Positions 26,869 through 35,747 of a DNA stretch of 64,000 bases are shown in pieces (the stretch's first letter is position 1; every line of letters starts with the position of its first letter). The notes beneath the pieces are model-generated. The model saw nothing but the letters and a program-made list of their open reading frames with translations. It had not been told where the DNA came from and searched no databases. The DNA comes from Clostridium sp. CAG:768 (lineage in GTDB: Bacteria > Cyanobacteriota > Vampirovibrionia > Gastranaerophilales > Gastranaerophilaceae). Location of the stretch: positions 98,076 through 162,075 of the forward strand of contig FR899629.1 of assembly GCA_000437435.1 (NCBI GenBank), read 5' to 3'. Position numbers and translations under genes: made by a program.

Positions 26869-27770
26869 TTATTTCCATTCAGAGGAAATATCTCGTCTTC
26901 GATAATCCATATTACCATTTACAATTACCCAAGCTGTGCAAGCTGTTCCATTCTTATTAGATGTATCTTTAAACTTACAACTACTACCGTAAACAGACTT
27001 ATAATCAACCATACCTGCAGGAACTATACCTCCTTTTGTAATAACAAAATCAAAAAAATCAACTCCTGCTTGGTTAGGAGCACTATACCCATTAATATCT
27101 ACGTGTATTATTCCACAAGTATTTAAATAATGCCCTTGATGGTTAGCACTATAATCTAGCTTACATCCACTTCCTGCACTCCAAAAAATAAAAGAGACAC
27201 CATTCGCTAAAATTCCTTTTGCATAAACTGGATGCGTACTTGGTTGCCAAGCATATACAGGATTATTCAAAGCTTTATATTTTCCATCATAAAAACACCC
27301 TGCGTTTGTCTTACATTCTCTCACTTTTAATAAGTATGGTCTAAAATAGTCGTATAACTCTAGAGCACCACTAGCACTATCTTGAGTTCCTATATCCCAA
27401 CTTTCAATTGGTCCATTATCAGATACTGCTCGCAAATAAGCTTGAGAAAATATTGAATATACATTTTTCAATCGAGTCACAGCAATTTTTTCTTGTTGTT
27501 TTTGTATTAAAGTTGGCAATGTCATTGCTGCAACTATACCTATTACACCAAGTGTTATCAACACTTCTGCTAAAGTAAAAGCTTTTTTAATTTTATAGTG
27601 ATGTTCCATATCACCATTATAACAACATTTATTATTTTGGCAAGAGTTAAAAATGCTTGATACAGCTAAAGAATTGCCCCCCCCCCGAGAACTACGTGCG
27701 TAGACAAACCAACACAATTACCCGGTAATTTACAAGACTTCTGCGCTTGTTCTGCCTGAAATCTTTTCAT
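26869..27770 (-). CDS. prepilin-like protein, G10 tract in long leader (locus B)
   Basis: The ATG at 27770, with GGAGC upstream, opens MKRFQAEQAQKSCKLPGN and runs into ten G (27686-27677 in coding direction). At this length it stops after 34 codons (27668-27666). With 8 or 11 G it would continue for 300 codons through the pilin. A second start is possible: ATG 27609 gives MEHHYKIKKAFTLAEVLIT, a short canonical prepilin leader of a 246-residue protein, and it lies six bases after a -10 hexamer. The pilin body has several Cys and the HVDINGYSAPNQAGVDFF signature. Likely a minor pilin or pseudopilin with two alternative N-termini. Confidence 0.8.
27616..27643 (-). promoter_or_regulatory. internal promoter for a leaderless prepilin start (locus B)
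   Basis: Minus strand: TTGCCA (27643-27638), 16 nt, TATAAT (27621-27616), six bases, ATG at 27609. The spacing puts the first transcribed base at or next to the ATG, past the G10 tract. Confidence 0.6.
27677..27686. repeat. C10 homopolymer tract (prepilin locus B)
   Basis: Ten C on the plus strand in TTG-C10-G context, ten G in the coding direction, separating the MKRF leader frame from the prepilin frame by one base. Confidence 0.9.
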
Positions 27771-27795
27771 ATTCTGCTCCTTTCTCTTTTTTATT

Positions 27796-27824
27796 ATTAT
27801 ACACAATTCTCCATAAAATATCAA
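27796..27824 (-). promoter_or_regulatory. sigma-70-like promoter of prepilin locus B
   Basis: Minus strand: TTGATA (27824-27819), 17 nt, TATAAT (27801-27796). It lies 25 nt before the ATG at 27770 and directly after the fabI terminator. Confidence 0.75.
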
Positions 27825-27825
27825 T

Positions 27826-27859
27826 AAAAAAGGCGATGACGAATCATCGCCTTTTTTTT
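27826..27859 (-). terminator. terminator of fabI
   Basis: AGGCGATGA pairs with TCATCGCCT around a 4-nt loop, with A-runs and T-runs on both sides, 13 nt past the fabI stop. It separates fabI from the prepilin promoter. Confidence 0.92.
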
Positions 27860-27871
27860 ATTCTACATAAT

Positions 27872-28684
27872 TTACGCTTTTGGAATAGAATTAGCAATAA
27901 TTTCCATTTCATCCAAAGATGCATATACAGCGTGACATCCGCAATCTACATACAAGATTTGACCTGTTGTACCAGTAGATAAATCAGAAGCTAAGTAAAG
28001 ACCTGCTTTACCAACATCTTCCAATGAAACATTTCTTCCAAGAGGAGCTTTAGCAACTGCAGCTTTAAGCATTTTATCAAATCCAGAAATACCTTTAGCA
28101 GCAAGAGTTTTAACAGCTCCAGCTGAAATACAGTTAACTCTAACACCTTTTTTACCTAAGTCAGCAGCTAAATATCTCATTGAAGATTCTAACGCAGCTT
28201 TTGCAACACCCATTACATTGTAGTTAGCTACAACATATTCTGAGCCTAAATATGTTAGAGCAAATACAGAAGCTCCTTCATTTAAAATAGGTTCAGCATG
28301 TTTACATAATGAAATTAAAGAATAAGCACTTACACCTAATGCTAAATCCCAACCAGCTTTTGATGTATCAATAAATCTACCTTGTAAATCTTCTTTAGCA
28401 GCAAAAGCAACCGCATGGATTACAAAGTCTAATTTTCCATATACTCTTTCACATTCTTTGAATACAGCTGCAACTTCATCTTCTTTTGTTACATCACAAC
28501 TCATAATAACTTTAGCATTCATATCTTCAGCTAAAGGTCTTACACGTTTTTCCATTGCTTCACCAGCGTATGTAAAAGCAATATCAGCACCTGCTTCAAA
28601 AAGTTGTTTAGCGATAGCATAGGCAATTCCATGAGTATTAGATACTCCGAAAATAACACCTTTTTTACCTTCCATTAGTTTCAT
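27872..28684 (-). CDS. fabI: enoyl-[acyl-carrier-protein] reductase (NADH)
   Basis: 270 residues, last reductive step of fatty-acid elongation. SDR fold with the FabI-type nucleotide motif GVSNTHGIAYAIAKQL (about 13-28), VIHAVAFA, and the catalytic pair spaced as Tyr-x6-Lys in YNVMGVAKAAL, which separates FabI from ordinary SDRs (Tyr-x3-Lys). SAGAVKTLAAKGISGF follows the usual TAGPIRTLA... region. Good ribosome site (AGAGGGAG). Single gene between its own terminator and a divergent coiled-coil gene. Confidence 0.95.
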   Translation of the reverse strand: MKLMEGKKGVIFGVSNTHGIAYAIAKQLFEAGADIAFTYAGEAMEKRVRPLAEDMNAKVIMSCDVTKEDEVAAVFKECERVYGKLDFVIHAVAFAAKEDLQGRFIDTSKAGWDLALGVSAYSLISLCKHAEPILNEGASVFALTYLGSEYVVANYNVMGVAKAALESSMRYLAADLGKKGVRVNCISAGAVKTLAAKGISGFDKMLKAAVAKAPLGRNVSLEDVGKAGLYLASDLSTGTTGQILYVDCGCHAVYASLDEMEIIANSIPKA

Positions 28685-28857
28685 AATTATTTCTCCCTCT
28701 TTAAATGAACTAAAATACTAGATTAATTCTAACAAAAAAATATTATTAAAGCAAACATTTTAAATTGTTAACAATTGTAACAACATGCAAACATGCTGAA
28801 ATCAAGTAAAACAGGAAGTTTTTATATATTTAAGAGAGATTAATAAGCAGGAGAGCT

Positions 28858-30642
28858 ATGAGCGTTTCAAACGTATACAATCAAGGCAAAATAAACGCAA
28901 TAAAGCTGAACCTTGGAACTCAAGCCAAGAAAGCGTCAGCTAATAAACCTGCATATATGCAAATGACAGGCTCTATTTTTGATGCACCTGGCGCAAAAAA
29001 CTCCGCATCTGCGACAGCAAATTCTCTTAACGATTTAAACACAAGTAGAAGTTTAAGTGAATTAAATGCTTCAGGAGAAACAACCGGAAGTAGCAAATCT
29101 TCAACAGAAGATATTAAATCTATTGATAATGCTGCTGACGGCAAAGCTGCTGCTGCTAGTGCAGAAAGCAGTGCAGATGAAGTTGAAAGCTTAACAAAAG
29201 ACACTCAAAATGATCAAAAAACTGTTGAAAAATTTGATTCTGATGCTCAAAAATTAGATAAACAAATTGAAAAAGATGATAAAAAATTTAAAACACAATT
29301 AAAAAAACAAGAAAATGATTTAAAAAAAGATAATCAAAAATTACAAAAATTAGTAAAAGAAACAGAAGAAACACAGACAGAAGTTGAAAATGCACAAAAT
29401 GAATTGGATTCATTACTAGGCTCTGCATCTTTTTCTATTAATAGAGATCCAAATAGCGGGGATACTTCAAATCCAAATCAAGACAGAATTAATGAATTAC
29501 AAACTATAATTGGTTCAAAAGTAACACTTTTACAAAGTAATGGTCAACAAATTTATTCATTACAAAGAAGTTCTTCAAGAACTATAACTAAAATGACAAA
29601 AACTAATGCAAACTATGTAAAAGTTAACCAACAAAATTCTAAAGCAATAACTCAAAATCAATCTAAAACAGACAAAGTTATAGAAACAGCAACATCAATT
29701 GAACAAATAAGTGCTCTAGTTTCCCAAACAGGTCAAGCCGTAAATTATGCGGGTAAAGGCTTAATAATTCTTGGACGATCAATGTCTGCAACACCTTTTA
29801 CCACAGCAGTAGGTAGTGCATTAATCGCTACAGGCCAAGTTATGCAAAAAGTCGGAACCGTTGTAGAAATGGTCGGAAACTACGGACAAACTGCAGCAAA
29901 TATTACTAAAACTGCTGCATACGCAGCTGATGGAAACTTAGCAGGAGCATTAACAAGTGCAGCAAGTGCAGTACAAACAGGTTCAGCAGCGGTTAAATCA
30001 ACTAAAAATTTAGGTAATACATTTGAAAAAATAAATGAACAAGCAAATCAAGCAACTCAAAAATTAACAGCAGATAGAGTTGCAAGACAAACAGTCAATG
30101 ATACCATTAAGAAAGATGGCATGGAAGGCCTTGGCGGTATGAGCACTAAACAAGCAAGGAAATCTACAGCCGCAAAACTTCAAGCCCAAATGGCAAATGG
30201 AACAATTTCTACAGATGCAAAATGGGCAAAAGGACAATTAAATGACTTATCAGAACAATTAACAAGTGTTTCTCATAATGGTACAAGTATTGCTCAACAA
30301 GCTTTAGATAGTAGTAAGACTCAATTTGCAGATGCTGTTACATCTGCCGGAGGAACTATAAAAGATGGAGTTGTCGGAGGACTTGACAGGAAAACGAAAA
30401 AAGCAATAAATGAACAGGTTAAGACCGGATTTACAAATACAGCAACAAACACAGTCAAATCAAGCAAAAAATTTGACTGGGGCAAATTAGCAAATGGATT
30501 ACAAGCAACTGCAGCAAAACTAGGATCTCAAAACACTCAACAAACTGCAAGCACAACAAGTAAAGGACCTGCTCCTCAATGGGATTTAAGCCAAGATAGA
30601 ATATTCCAAAAAACATACAACTACAACAGACGTTACGCATAA
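28858..30642 (+). CDS. hypothetical coiled-coil protein with hydrophobic core
   Basis: 594 residues, no signal peptide. The N-terminal 100 residues are Ser/Ala/Asn-rich. About 105-185 is strong coiled coil (Asp/Lys/Gln-rich, KKQENDLKKDNQKLQKLVKE). 245-290 is Gln/Asn/Thr-rich. About 295-375 is Ala/Gly-rich and hydrophobic (GKGLIILGRSMSATPFTTAV, GSALIATGQVMQKVGTVVEM). The C-terminus is Lys/Gln/Ser-rich. A coiled coil before a hydrophobic segment without a signal recalls T3SS translocators such as IpaB/YopB, but I see no specific motif. It could equally be a structural protein of this lineage. GGAGAG precedes the ATG. Confidence 0.65.
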   Translation: MSVSNVYNQGKINAIKLNLGTQAKKASANKPAYMQMTGSIFDAPGAKNSASATANSLNDLNTSRSLSELNASGETTGSSKSSTEDIKSIDNAADGKAAAASAESSADEVESLTKDTQNDQKTVEKFDSDAQKLDKQIEKDDKKFKTQLKKQENDLKKDNQKLQKLVKETEETQTEVENAQNELDSLLGSASFSINRDPNSGDTSNPNQDRINELQTIIGSKVTLLQSNGQQIYSLQRSSSRTITKMTKTNANYVKVNQQNSKAITQNQSKTDKVIETATSIEQISALVSQTGQAVNYAGKGLIILGRSMSATPFTTAVGSALIATGQVMQKVGTVVEMVGNYGQTAANITKTAAYAADGNLAGALTSAASAVQTGSAAVKSTKNLGNTFEKINEQANQATQKLTADRVARQTVNDTIKKDGMEGLGGMSTKQARKSTAAKLQAQMANGTISTDAKWAKGQLNDLSEQLTSVSHNGTSIAQQALDSSKTQFADAVTSAGGTIKDGVVGGLDRKTKKAINEQVKTGFTNTATNTVKSSKKFDWGKLANGLQATAAKLGSQNTQQTASTTSKGPAPQWDLSQDRIFQKTYNYNRRYA

Positions 30643-30680
30643 AAAAGAGTTTAACCTACATAAAAGTTAAACTCTTTTTT
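30641..30680. terminator. bidirectional terminator
   Basis: AAAAAAGAGTTTAAC (30641-30655) pairs perfectly with GTTAAACTCTTTTTT (30666-30680) around a 10-nt loop, between convergent genes ending at 30642 and 30698. Confidence 0.92.
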
Positions 30681-30697
30681 ATTGCTTTACACAAAAT

Positions 30698-33600
30698 TTA
30701 TTCAAAATATGATAGATTATTTGCCTTATTTCTTGCAGCTGTTTGTTCTTCTAACATTATGTTCATATATAATATTTTATTTGCAGTTGCTTGATCAAGA
30801 TTTATAAATTCTGCACCTGCTCGTCTATCACTTGCGGATACAATTTTTACATCAGCATTAATATTTAGGTCTCCATATGAAATTTGAACAGGAACAACAT
30901 CTCCAACTTTTAAATCATTGTGATGTGTCACAGCAATTCCGCCTCTTGATATATCTAACAATGAATCTATTTGAGAATTATCTGCTAAATGAACAGGATT
31001 TTTGTTATCATTAGTACTAAATCTCATATATTGACGTTTATCAATAGAGTTAACATTATAATCCACAACTCTTTGTTTATAAGCATATTTTCCCATATCT
31101 TCATCTGAAATATCAGTATCGGTATCAGAATCAGTATCTACATCAGAATCTGTGTCAACATCGGTATCTGTATCTACATCAGTATCTGTATCTACATCAG
31201 TATCTGTGTCAACATCAGTATCTGTATCTACATCGGTGTCTGTATCTACATCGGTATCTGTATCAACATCGGTATCGGTATCAACATCGGTATCGGTATC
31301 AACATCGGTGTCTGTATCAACATCGGTATCTGTATCGACATCAGTATCTGTGTCAACATCGGTATCTGTATCGACATCGGTGTCTGTGTCAACATCGGTA
31401 TCTGTATCAATATCGGTATCTGTGTCAATATCGGTATCTGTATCAACATCGGTGTCTGTGTCAACATCAGTATCTGTATCAACATCGGTATCTGTATCAA
31501 CATCGGTATCTGTATCGGTATCGATATCAGTATCTGTATCAGTGTCGGTATCAATATCTGTATCTGTATCCGTATCGGTATCAATATCGGTATCCGTATC
31601 AGTATCAATATCACTGTCTGTATCCGTATCGGTATCAATATCTGTATCAGTATCAGTGTCGGTATCTGTATCTGTATCACTATCACTATCGGTATCAATA
31701 GGATCATCATAATAATAATTTCTTTCATCCTCATCTCTACCAATAGCTGTTACATCCTCAGGTCTTACAGGCTTTGCTACTATTTCAATATCATTACCTT
31801 CTACTGGTTTTGTTCTGTCATCTTCCTCTGTATAAAAACCATCTTTTCCTTGAGATATATGTTTACCATCAACATATACATTATCAGAAGTAATAGTTAA
31901 TTTACCATCATCCTGTAATCTTCCATTCTCAACCGTAACTTTTGAATCTGCTAATGATGGATCAATTCTTGTTCCTTTATTTATATCTAATGCAGTTAAG
32001 TCAACATTTTTAGGTTTTATATTGCCATTTGGTCCATAATAATCTTGAGGAGTATAAGGCACTGATCCTAAATTTTCGATATTTAATTCTGCACCTCTTG
32101 TAACAACTTTTATATCTTTTGCCGCTGTAATTTCTCTAATATTTGTATTACCAGAAAACTCTGCATTAATATTACCTTCTCTAGATATCATTGTACAAAC
32201 ATTTGTTTGTGTATATTTATCGTCTAGACCTTTAATATTAATATCATTTATTGCTAATACGTCCATTCCACCATTTTTATCAGTTTGGTTGAATGTTAAT
32301 TTATTATCAGAAGTCCCAATCTTATCGCTTGAAATCATTGAAATTGAAGTTCCTTCAACATTTGCAAGTGAAGAATCTGAAGATGCATTCAATAATGATC
32401 CTGATTTTCCATTTTCATCATAATCTGAAATTAATATGACACGACCATCAGCTTTAATTCTGTCAATATTCATATCAGAACCGCGACTTGCCATATTGAT
32501 TACATAATTATTTCCTGAATCTTTAGTATCAGTTGTAGTTGCTTTAATTTTGCCACCTACATTGATATTAATAGATTTATTAAAATCTCTTGAATTAGGA
32601 TCAACACCTGTACATGCGCCATCAGCACAATTTCCTGCACCTTGTCCAATTGTACCATCTTTAACTTCAATATTTAAGTTTTTATCAGCTTTAATTAAAT
32701 TAGCAGTAGTTCCATAATTTAATAAGCTACCATTATCAATTTTTATATTAACATCACCAGTTGAAGTTAAATAATCTTTTCCAGTTTTATCACCAAGTAC
32801 AACATTAGAATTTTTATTATTTATATTAATTCCATTTGCACTTACATTTCCTAATACATTGATACCTTCTGCTCCAGTATTATTAATAGTCACAGAATTT
32901 GTACTATTTGAAACCAAGGCTCCGTTTGCAACTTTTACACCATTTTTACCTGTATTTGTAATAGTTGTATTTCCATATGAATTGTTAATTTTACCATTTA
33001 CAACAATGCCATCATTACCGGAATTTGTAACTAACAATTCACCATTTTTATTATTTAATAATCCAGTAGAAGCAATTAAAACTCCAGATCCAGTATTATC
33101 AACTGATAATTTGCCATTTTGATTAATTAATGATCCAGAAATATTTACTGCACCATTATTATTTACAAGCAATGTATCACCATTACCATTAATTGAGCTT
33201 CCTGAGATATTAATACCTTTAGATCCAGTATTTGTAACTTCGATATTACCTTTCCCGAAATTTTTCATAGAACCTGCAATATTAGTACCACCATCACTTC
33301 CATATGATTTTATTACAATACTGCCATTATCATTTGAAAAACCGTTTGCTGGATTTAGATTATCTGTATTTACAAGCTTGTTAAATAAATTTTCGGCCTG
33401 CATATTTGAAAGGATTTTTGTAGAATCTTTTACCCCAGCCATCATAAGTGCACTATCAGTAATATTAACATTAGCAGCGTTAATATCAATTGCATTTCTT
33501 GCTAAAACTTTTCCGTCAATTTGGACAGTACCAGTACCAGGTACACTTAGTCTTGATTCATAATCATGGATTAAAGAAGGTCTTGAAAGGTCACTTTTAT

Positions 33601-34048
33601 ATTTTTCATATGCTTGACTATCAGGTGTCATAACTGACAAAGAGCCAACATTTAAAACACCACTAGAACCAACCAACATGCCATTTGGGGATACAAATAC
33701 AACATTTCCATTTGTAAATTCTCCACTTTTATTTACTGAATTTACAATACCTTGGATATTAATTTGATTATCAACTAAGTTTACAAATGTAGAAATATCT
33801 TGCCCACTTGTTGCATTATGGAATATTAAATTTGCAATATCTCCAGAACTTAATTCAAAATCATGATATTTTCTAAAACCAATATCTCCATTTATTGCAG
33901 ATGGATCAATATTATAAATACCATTATTTCCTTCTATACCGGAAATATTAGTCGCAACTACCTGCAAACAAAATGATTGTTGTAAAAAGAAACAAAAGGT
34001 CAAGGCAGATGCTACAACTTTTCTTTTTCCAGCTTTAACCCTAATCAT
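30698..34048 (-). CDS. TPS-type filamentous adhesin with Asp-Thr-Asp repeat and C-terminal PilZ domain
   Basis: 1116 residues. Signal-peptide-like start (basic MIRVKAGKRKVVAS, then ALTFCFFLQQSFC). A haemagglutinin-type secretion domain at about 35-160 reads YNIDPSAINGDIGFRKYHDF, FVNLVDNQINIQGIVNS, GNVVFVSPNGMLVGSSGVLN. Beta-helix-like repeats rich in Asn, Gly, Ile and Val run to about 770. A DTDTDV-type repeat covers about 783-975. The last ~130 residues contain RQYMR (1005-1009) and DISRGG (1032-1037), the RxxxR and DxSxxG motifs of cyclic-di-GMP-binding PilZ domains. An exported adhesin with a PilZ domain is unexpected. No TpsB transporter gene is in the window. Flanked by a shared terminator and a 200-bp gap. 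Confidence 0.85.
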   Translation of the reverse strand: MIRVKAGKRKVVASALTFCFFLQQSFCLQVVATNISGIEGNNGIYNIDPSAINGDIGFRKYHDFELSSGDIANLIFHNATSGQDISTFVNLVDNQINIQGIVNSVNKSGEFTNGNVVFVSPNGMLVGSSGVLNVGSLSVMTPDSQAYEKYKSDLSRPSLIHDYESRLSVPGTGTVQIDGKVLARNAIDINAANVNITDSALMMAGVKDSTKILSNMQAENLFNKLVNTDNLNPANGFSNDNGSIVIKSYGSDGGTNIAGSMKNFGKGNIEVTNTGSKGINISGSSINGNGDTLLVNNNGAVNISGSLINQNGKLSVDNTGSGVLIASTGLLNNKNGELLVTNSGNDGIVVNGKINNSYGNTTITNTGKNGVKVANGALVSNSTNSVTINNTGAEGINVLGNVSANGININNKNSNVVLGDKTGKDYLTSTGDVNIKIDNGSLLNYGTTANLIKADKNLNIEVKDGTIGQGAGNCADGACTGVDPNSRDFNKSININVGGKIKATTTDTKDSGNNYVINMASRGSDMNIDRIKADGRVILISDYDENGKSGSLLNASSDSSLANVEGTSISMISSDKIGTSDNKLTFNQTDKNGGMDVLAINDINIKGLDDKYTQTNVCTMISREGNINAEFSGNTNIREITAAKDIKVVTRGAELNIENLGSVPYTPQDYYGPNGNIKPKNVDLTALDINKGTRIDPSLADSKVTVENGRLQDDGKLTITSDNVYVDGKHISQGKDGFYTEEDDRTKPVEGNDIEIVAKPVRPEDVTAIGRDEDERNYYYDDPIDTDSDSDTDTDTDTDTDTDIDTDTDTDSDIDTDTDTDIDTDTDTDTDIDTDTDTDTDIDTDTDTDVDTDTDVDTDTDVDTDTDVDTDTDIDTDTDIDTDTDVDTDTDVDTDTDVDTDTDVDTDTDVDTDTDVDTDTDVDTDTDVDTDTDVDTDTDVDTDTDVDTDTDVDTDTDVDTDTDVDTDSDVDTDSDTDTDISDEDMGKYAYKQRVVDYNVNSIDKRQYMRFSTNDNKNPVHLADNSQIDSLLDISRGGIAVTHHNDLKVGDVVPVQISYGDLNINADVKIVSASDRRAGAEFINLDQATANKILYMNIMLEEQTAARNKANNLSYFE
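31110..31700. repeat. in-frame hexanucleotide-based tandem repeat (Asp-Thr/Ser/Val/Ile codons)
   Basis: About 590 bp of repeated 6-nt pieces (plus-strand forms GTATCT, GTATCA, GTATCG, ACATCG, ACATCA) organised in part as 18-nt units. They encode Asp alternating with Thr, Val, Ser or Ile in the adhesin. Every unit is a multiple of three, so expansion or contraction changes length but not frame. The opposite strand is also open through the repeat (Ser-Val-Ser-Thr), a by-product of composition. Confidence 0.9.
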
Positions 34049-34246
34049 ATGTATTTTATCCTTTCAATTTTTCTTAATCCAAATTTTACTATTTAACTAC
34101 TTAGCTAGTCTTATTATATTAACAAGAGAGTATGCGTTTTTCTATTCATTATTACAAATAATTAATAATTACGCATAATTAGATTTAGATATAAAATTGA
34201 AAAAGATTTTTTGTTGCTAGTATATTAACAATTGTAAATATGTTTT

Positions 34247-35704
34247 CTATTGTTCTTTACGTTTCATAATAGTTTTAGCAAGCCACCAGTAACAAATATA
34301 AAACACAAACATTAAAGATAACATTTCTGCTAATGCCGGTAATTTTATAAACTTGTTAAAAACTACAAACAAAACAATAGCCGGAATAAAAGAAATGAAC
34401 ATTCTATTAAATATTAATTTCGGATAAATTAATCTTAATCCTGGCAATACTATAATTACACTAAGAAGAAAATATAAAAAGTTAGCAATCAATGTTGCCA
34501 TACCAACACCGATTAATCCATATTTTGGAATTAATAAAATATTTAATACAACATTTGCAATACCTGAAGTTAATTTAATTATAAAATCAATATAAGTTTT
34601 ATTTGCTAAATGATATTGAAGGGTTGTGTAATCAGTCAACGCCATAAAAAATGTTCCGAAAGCGAAATATGGAATTAACTTGAATGCTATTAAAAATTTA
34701 TCATTTGAAGAAAGCATTTGAACATAATCAACTGAATATAAAGAAATTACTGTAATCACAGGCAAAGCAATCAAAACATAATAACCTGTAAATCTTGATA
34801 TTAAAGGTCTTACATCAATCTTTTCTTCATACATATTTATAATTCTTGGAATAGCTGCAACTGTAATTATAGAAAAAATTGTCATCAACAATGGCAATGT
34901 AAGTCCATAAGCAACACCTACAATCCCTACTTCTGAAAAACCATGAATACTATTCATAATAAATTTATTACTTTGATTTATAATCCAAGCACTTAAAGAT
35001 GTTGCAGCAATAGGAATACCATATTTCATGATTGGAAAAACAGAAGCCCATTCAATTTTTTGCAATTTAAACCAAGATAAAATATTACTTTGATAAATTA
35101 ATAAAATATCAATTAAAGAAATTGACACTCCCATACCTAAAAGCAAAGCAATTGCCCCTAAATGGAAAAATTTCACAAAAAATATTGATAATAATATTGT
35201 CAAAAACTGATTTACAATAGTTGATAATGTAAAAGACATTGACTTTAATTGTGCTCGCAAAAGCTGGAATAACAAAGCTCTTATTGCAACAGGAATTATC
35301 AACACTAAAATTGCCAAAAAATATTTAACAGGAATATGAAAAAATTCATAAAAATTATGTCTGAATGTCAATGCCAAAACAAACATTAAAAAGACATTCG
35401 TAACCAACATTGTAACTAATGTTGTTAAATATTTAGGCATATCCTGCATCATCTGATGGTGTTTAAAAAACCTTAAACCGGATAATCCCACCCAATCAGA
35501 AAATATAATACATAAGAATGATAAAACAGCAATTGATAAAGAATAAAGTCCATATTGATCAGGAGATAATAAACTTGTATATACAGGCACAATAATTGCA
35601 TTTCCCAACATCCCGATTATTTTGGAAGGGGAATATTTTACCATATCTCTAAATATAGCTTTTAACTGTTCTTTTTCAACTTCTCTGTTTTCTACAAATT
35701 CCAT
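34247..35704 (-). CDS. polysaccharide/lipid-linked oligosaccharide flippase (MATE/MVF superfamily)
   Basis: 485 residues with 12-14 predicted membrane segments spread along the whole length (for example YSLSIAVLSFLCIIFSDWVG, YFLAILVLIIPVAIRALLF, FISFIPAIVLFVVF). N-terminal KYSPSKIIGMLGNAIIVPVYTSLLSPDQYGLYSL is typical of Wzx-like exporters of the polysaccharide biosynthesis protein family. It would flip lipid-linked glycans for surface polysaccharide. AGGG lies 5 nt before the ATG. It is downstream of rimO on the same strand (43 nt), possibly co-transcribed. No dedicated glycan cluster is adjacent. Confidence 0.85.
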   Translation of the reverse strand: MEFVENREVEKEQLKAIFRDMVKYSPSKIIGMLGNAIIVPVYTSLLSPDQYGLYSLSIAVLSFLCIIFSDWVGLSGLRFFKHHQMMQDMPKYLTTLVTMLVTNVFLMFVLALTFRHNFYEFFHIPVKYFLAILVLIIPVAIRALLFQLLRAQLKSMSFTLSTIVNQFLTILLSIFFVKFFHLGAIALLLGMGVSISLIDILLIYQSNILSWFKLQKIEWASVFPIMKYGIPIAATSLSAWIINQSNKFIMNSIHGFSEVGIVGVAYGLTLPLLMTIFSIITVAAIPRIINMYEEKIDVRPLISRFTGYYVLIALPVITVISLYSVDYVQMLSSNDKFLIAFKLIPYFAFGTFFMALTDYTTLQYHLANKTYIDFIIKLTSGIANVVLNILLIPKYGLIGVGMATLIANFLYFLLSVIIVLPGLRLIYPKLIFNRMFISFIPAIVLFVVFNKFIKLPALAEMLSLMFVFYICYWWLAKTIMKRKEQ

Positions 35705-35747
35705 TCTTAACCCTACTTATAAATTTTTTAAATTATACTACACATTA

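Noticed and set aside
26802..26918. N-terminal extension of valS
   Set aside because: It would overlap the prepilin B gene, adds non-family residues, and the ATG at 26801 has its own ribosome site.
31152..31712. Plus-strand open frame of Ser-Val-Ser-Thr repeats
   Set aside because: It is the reverse of the adhesin's DTD repeat; the 6-nt units leave several frames open. No start region or ribosome site supports it.
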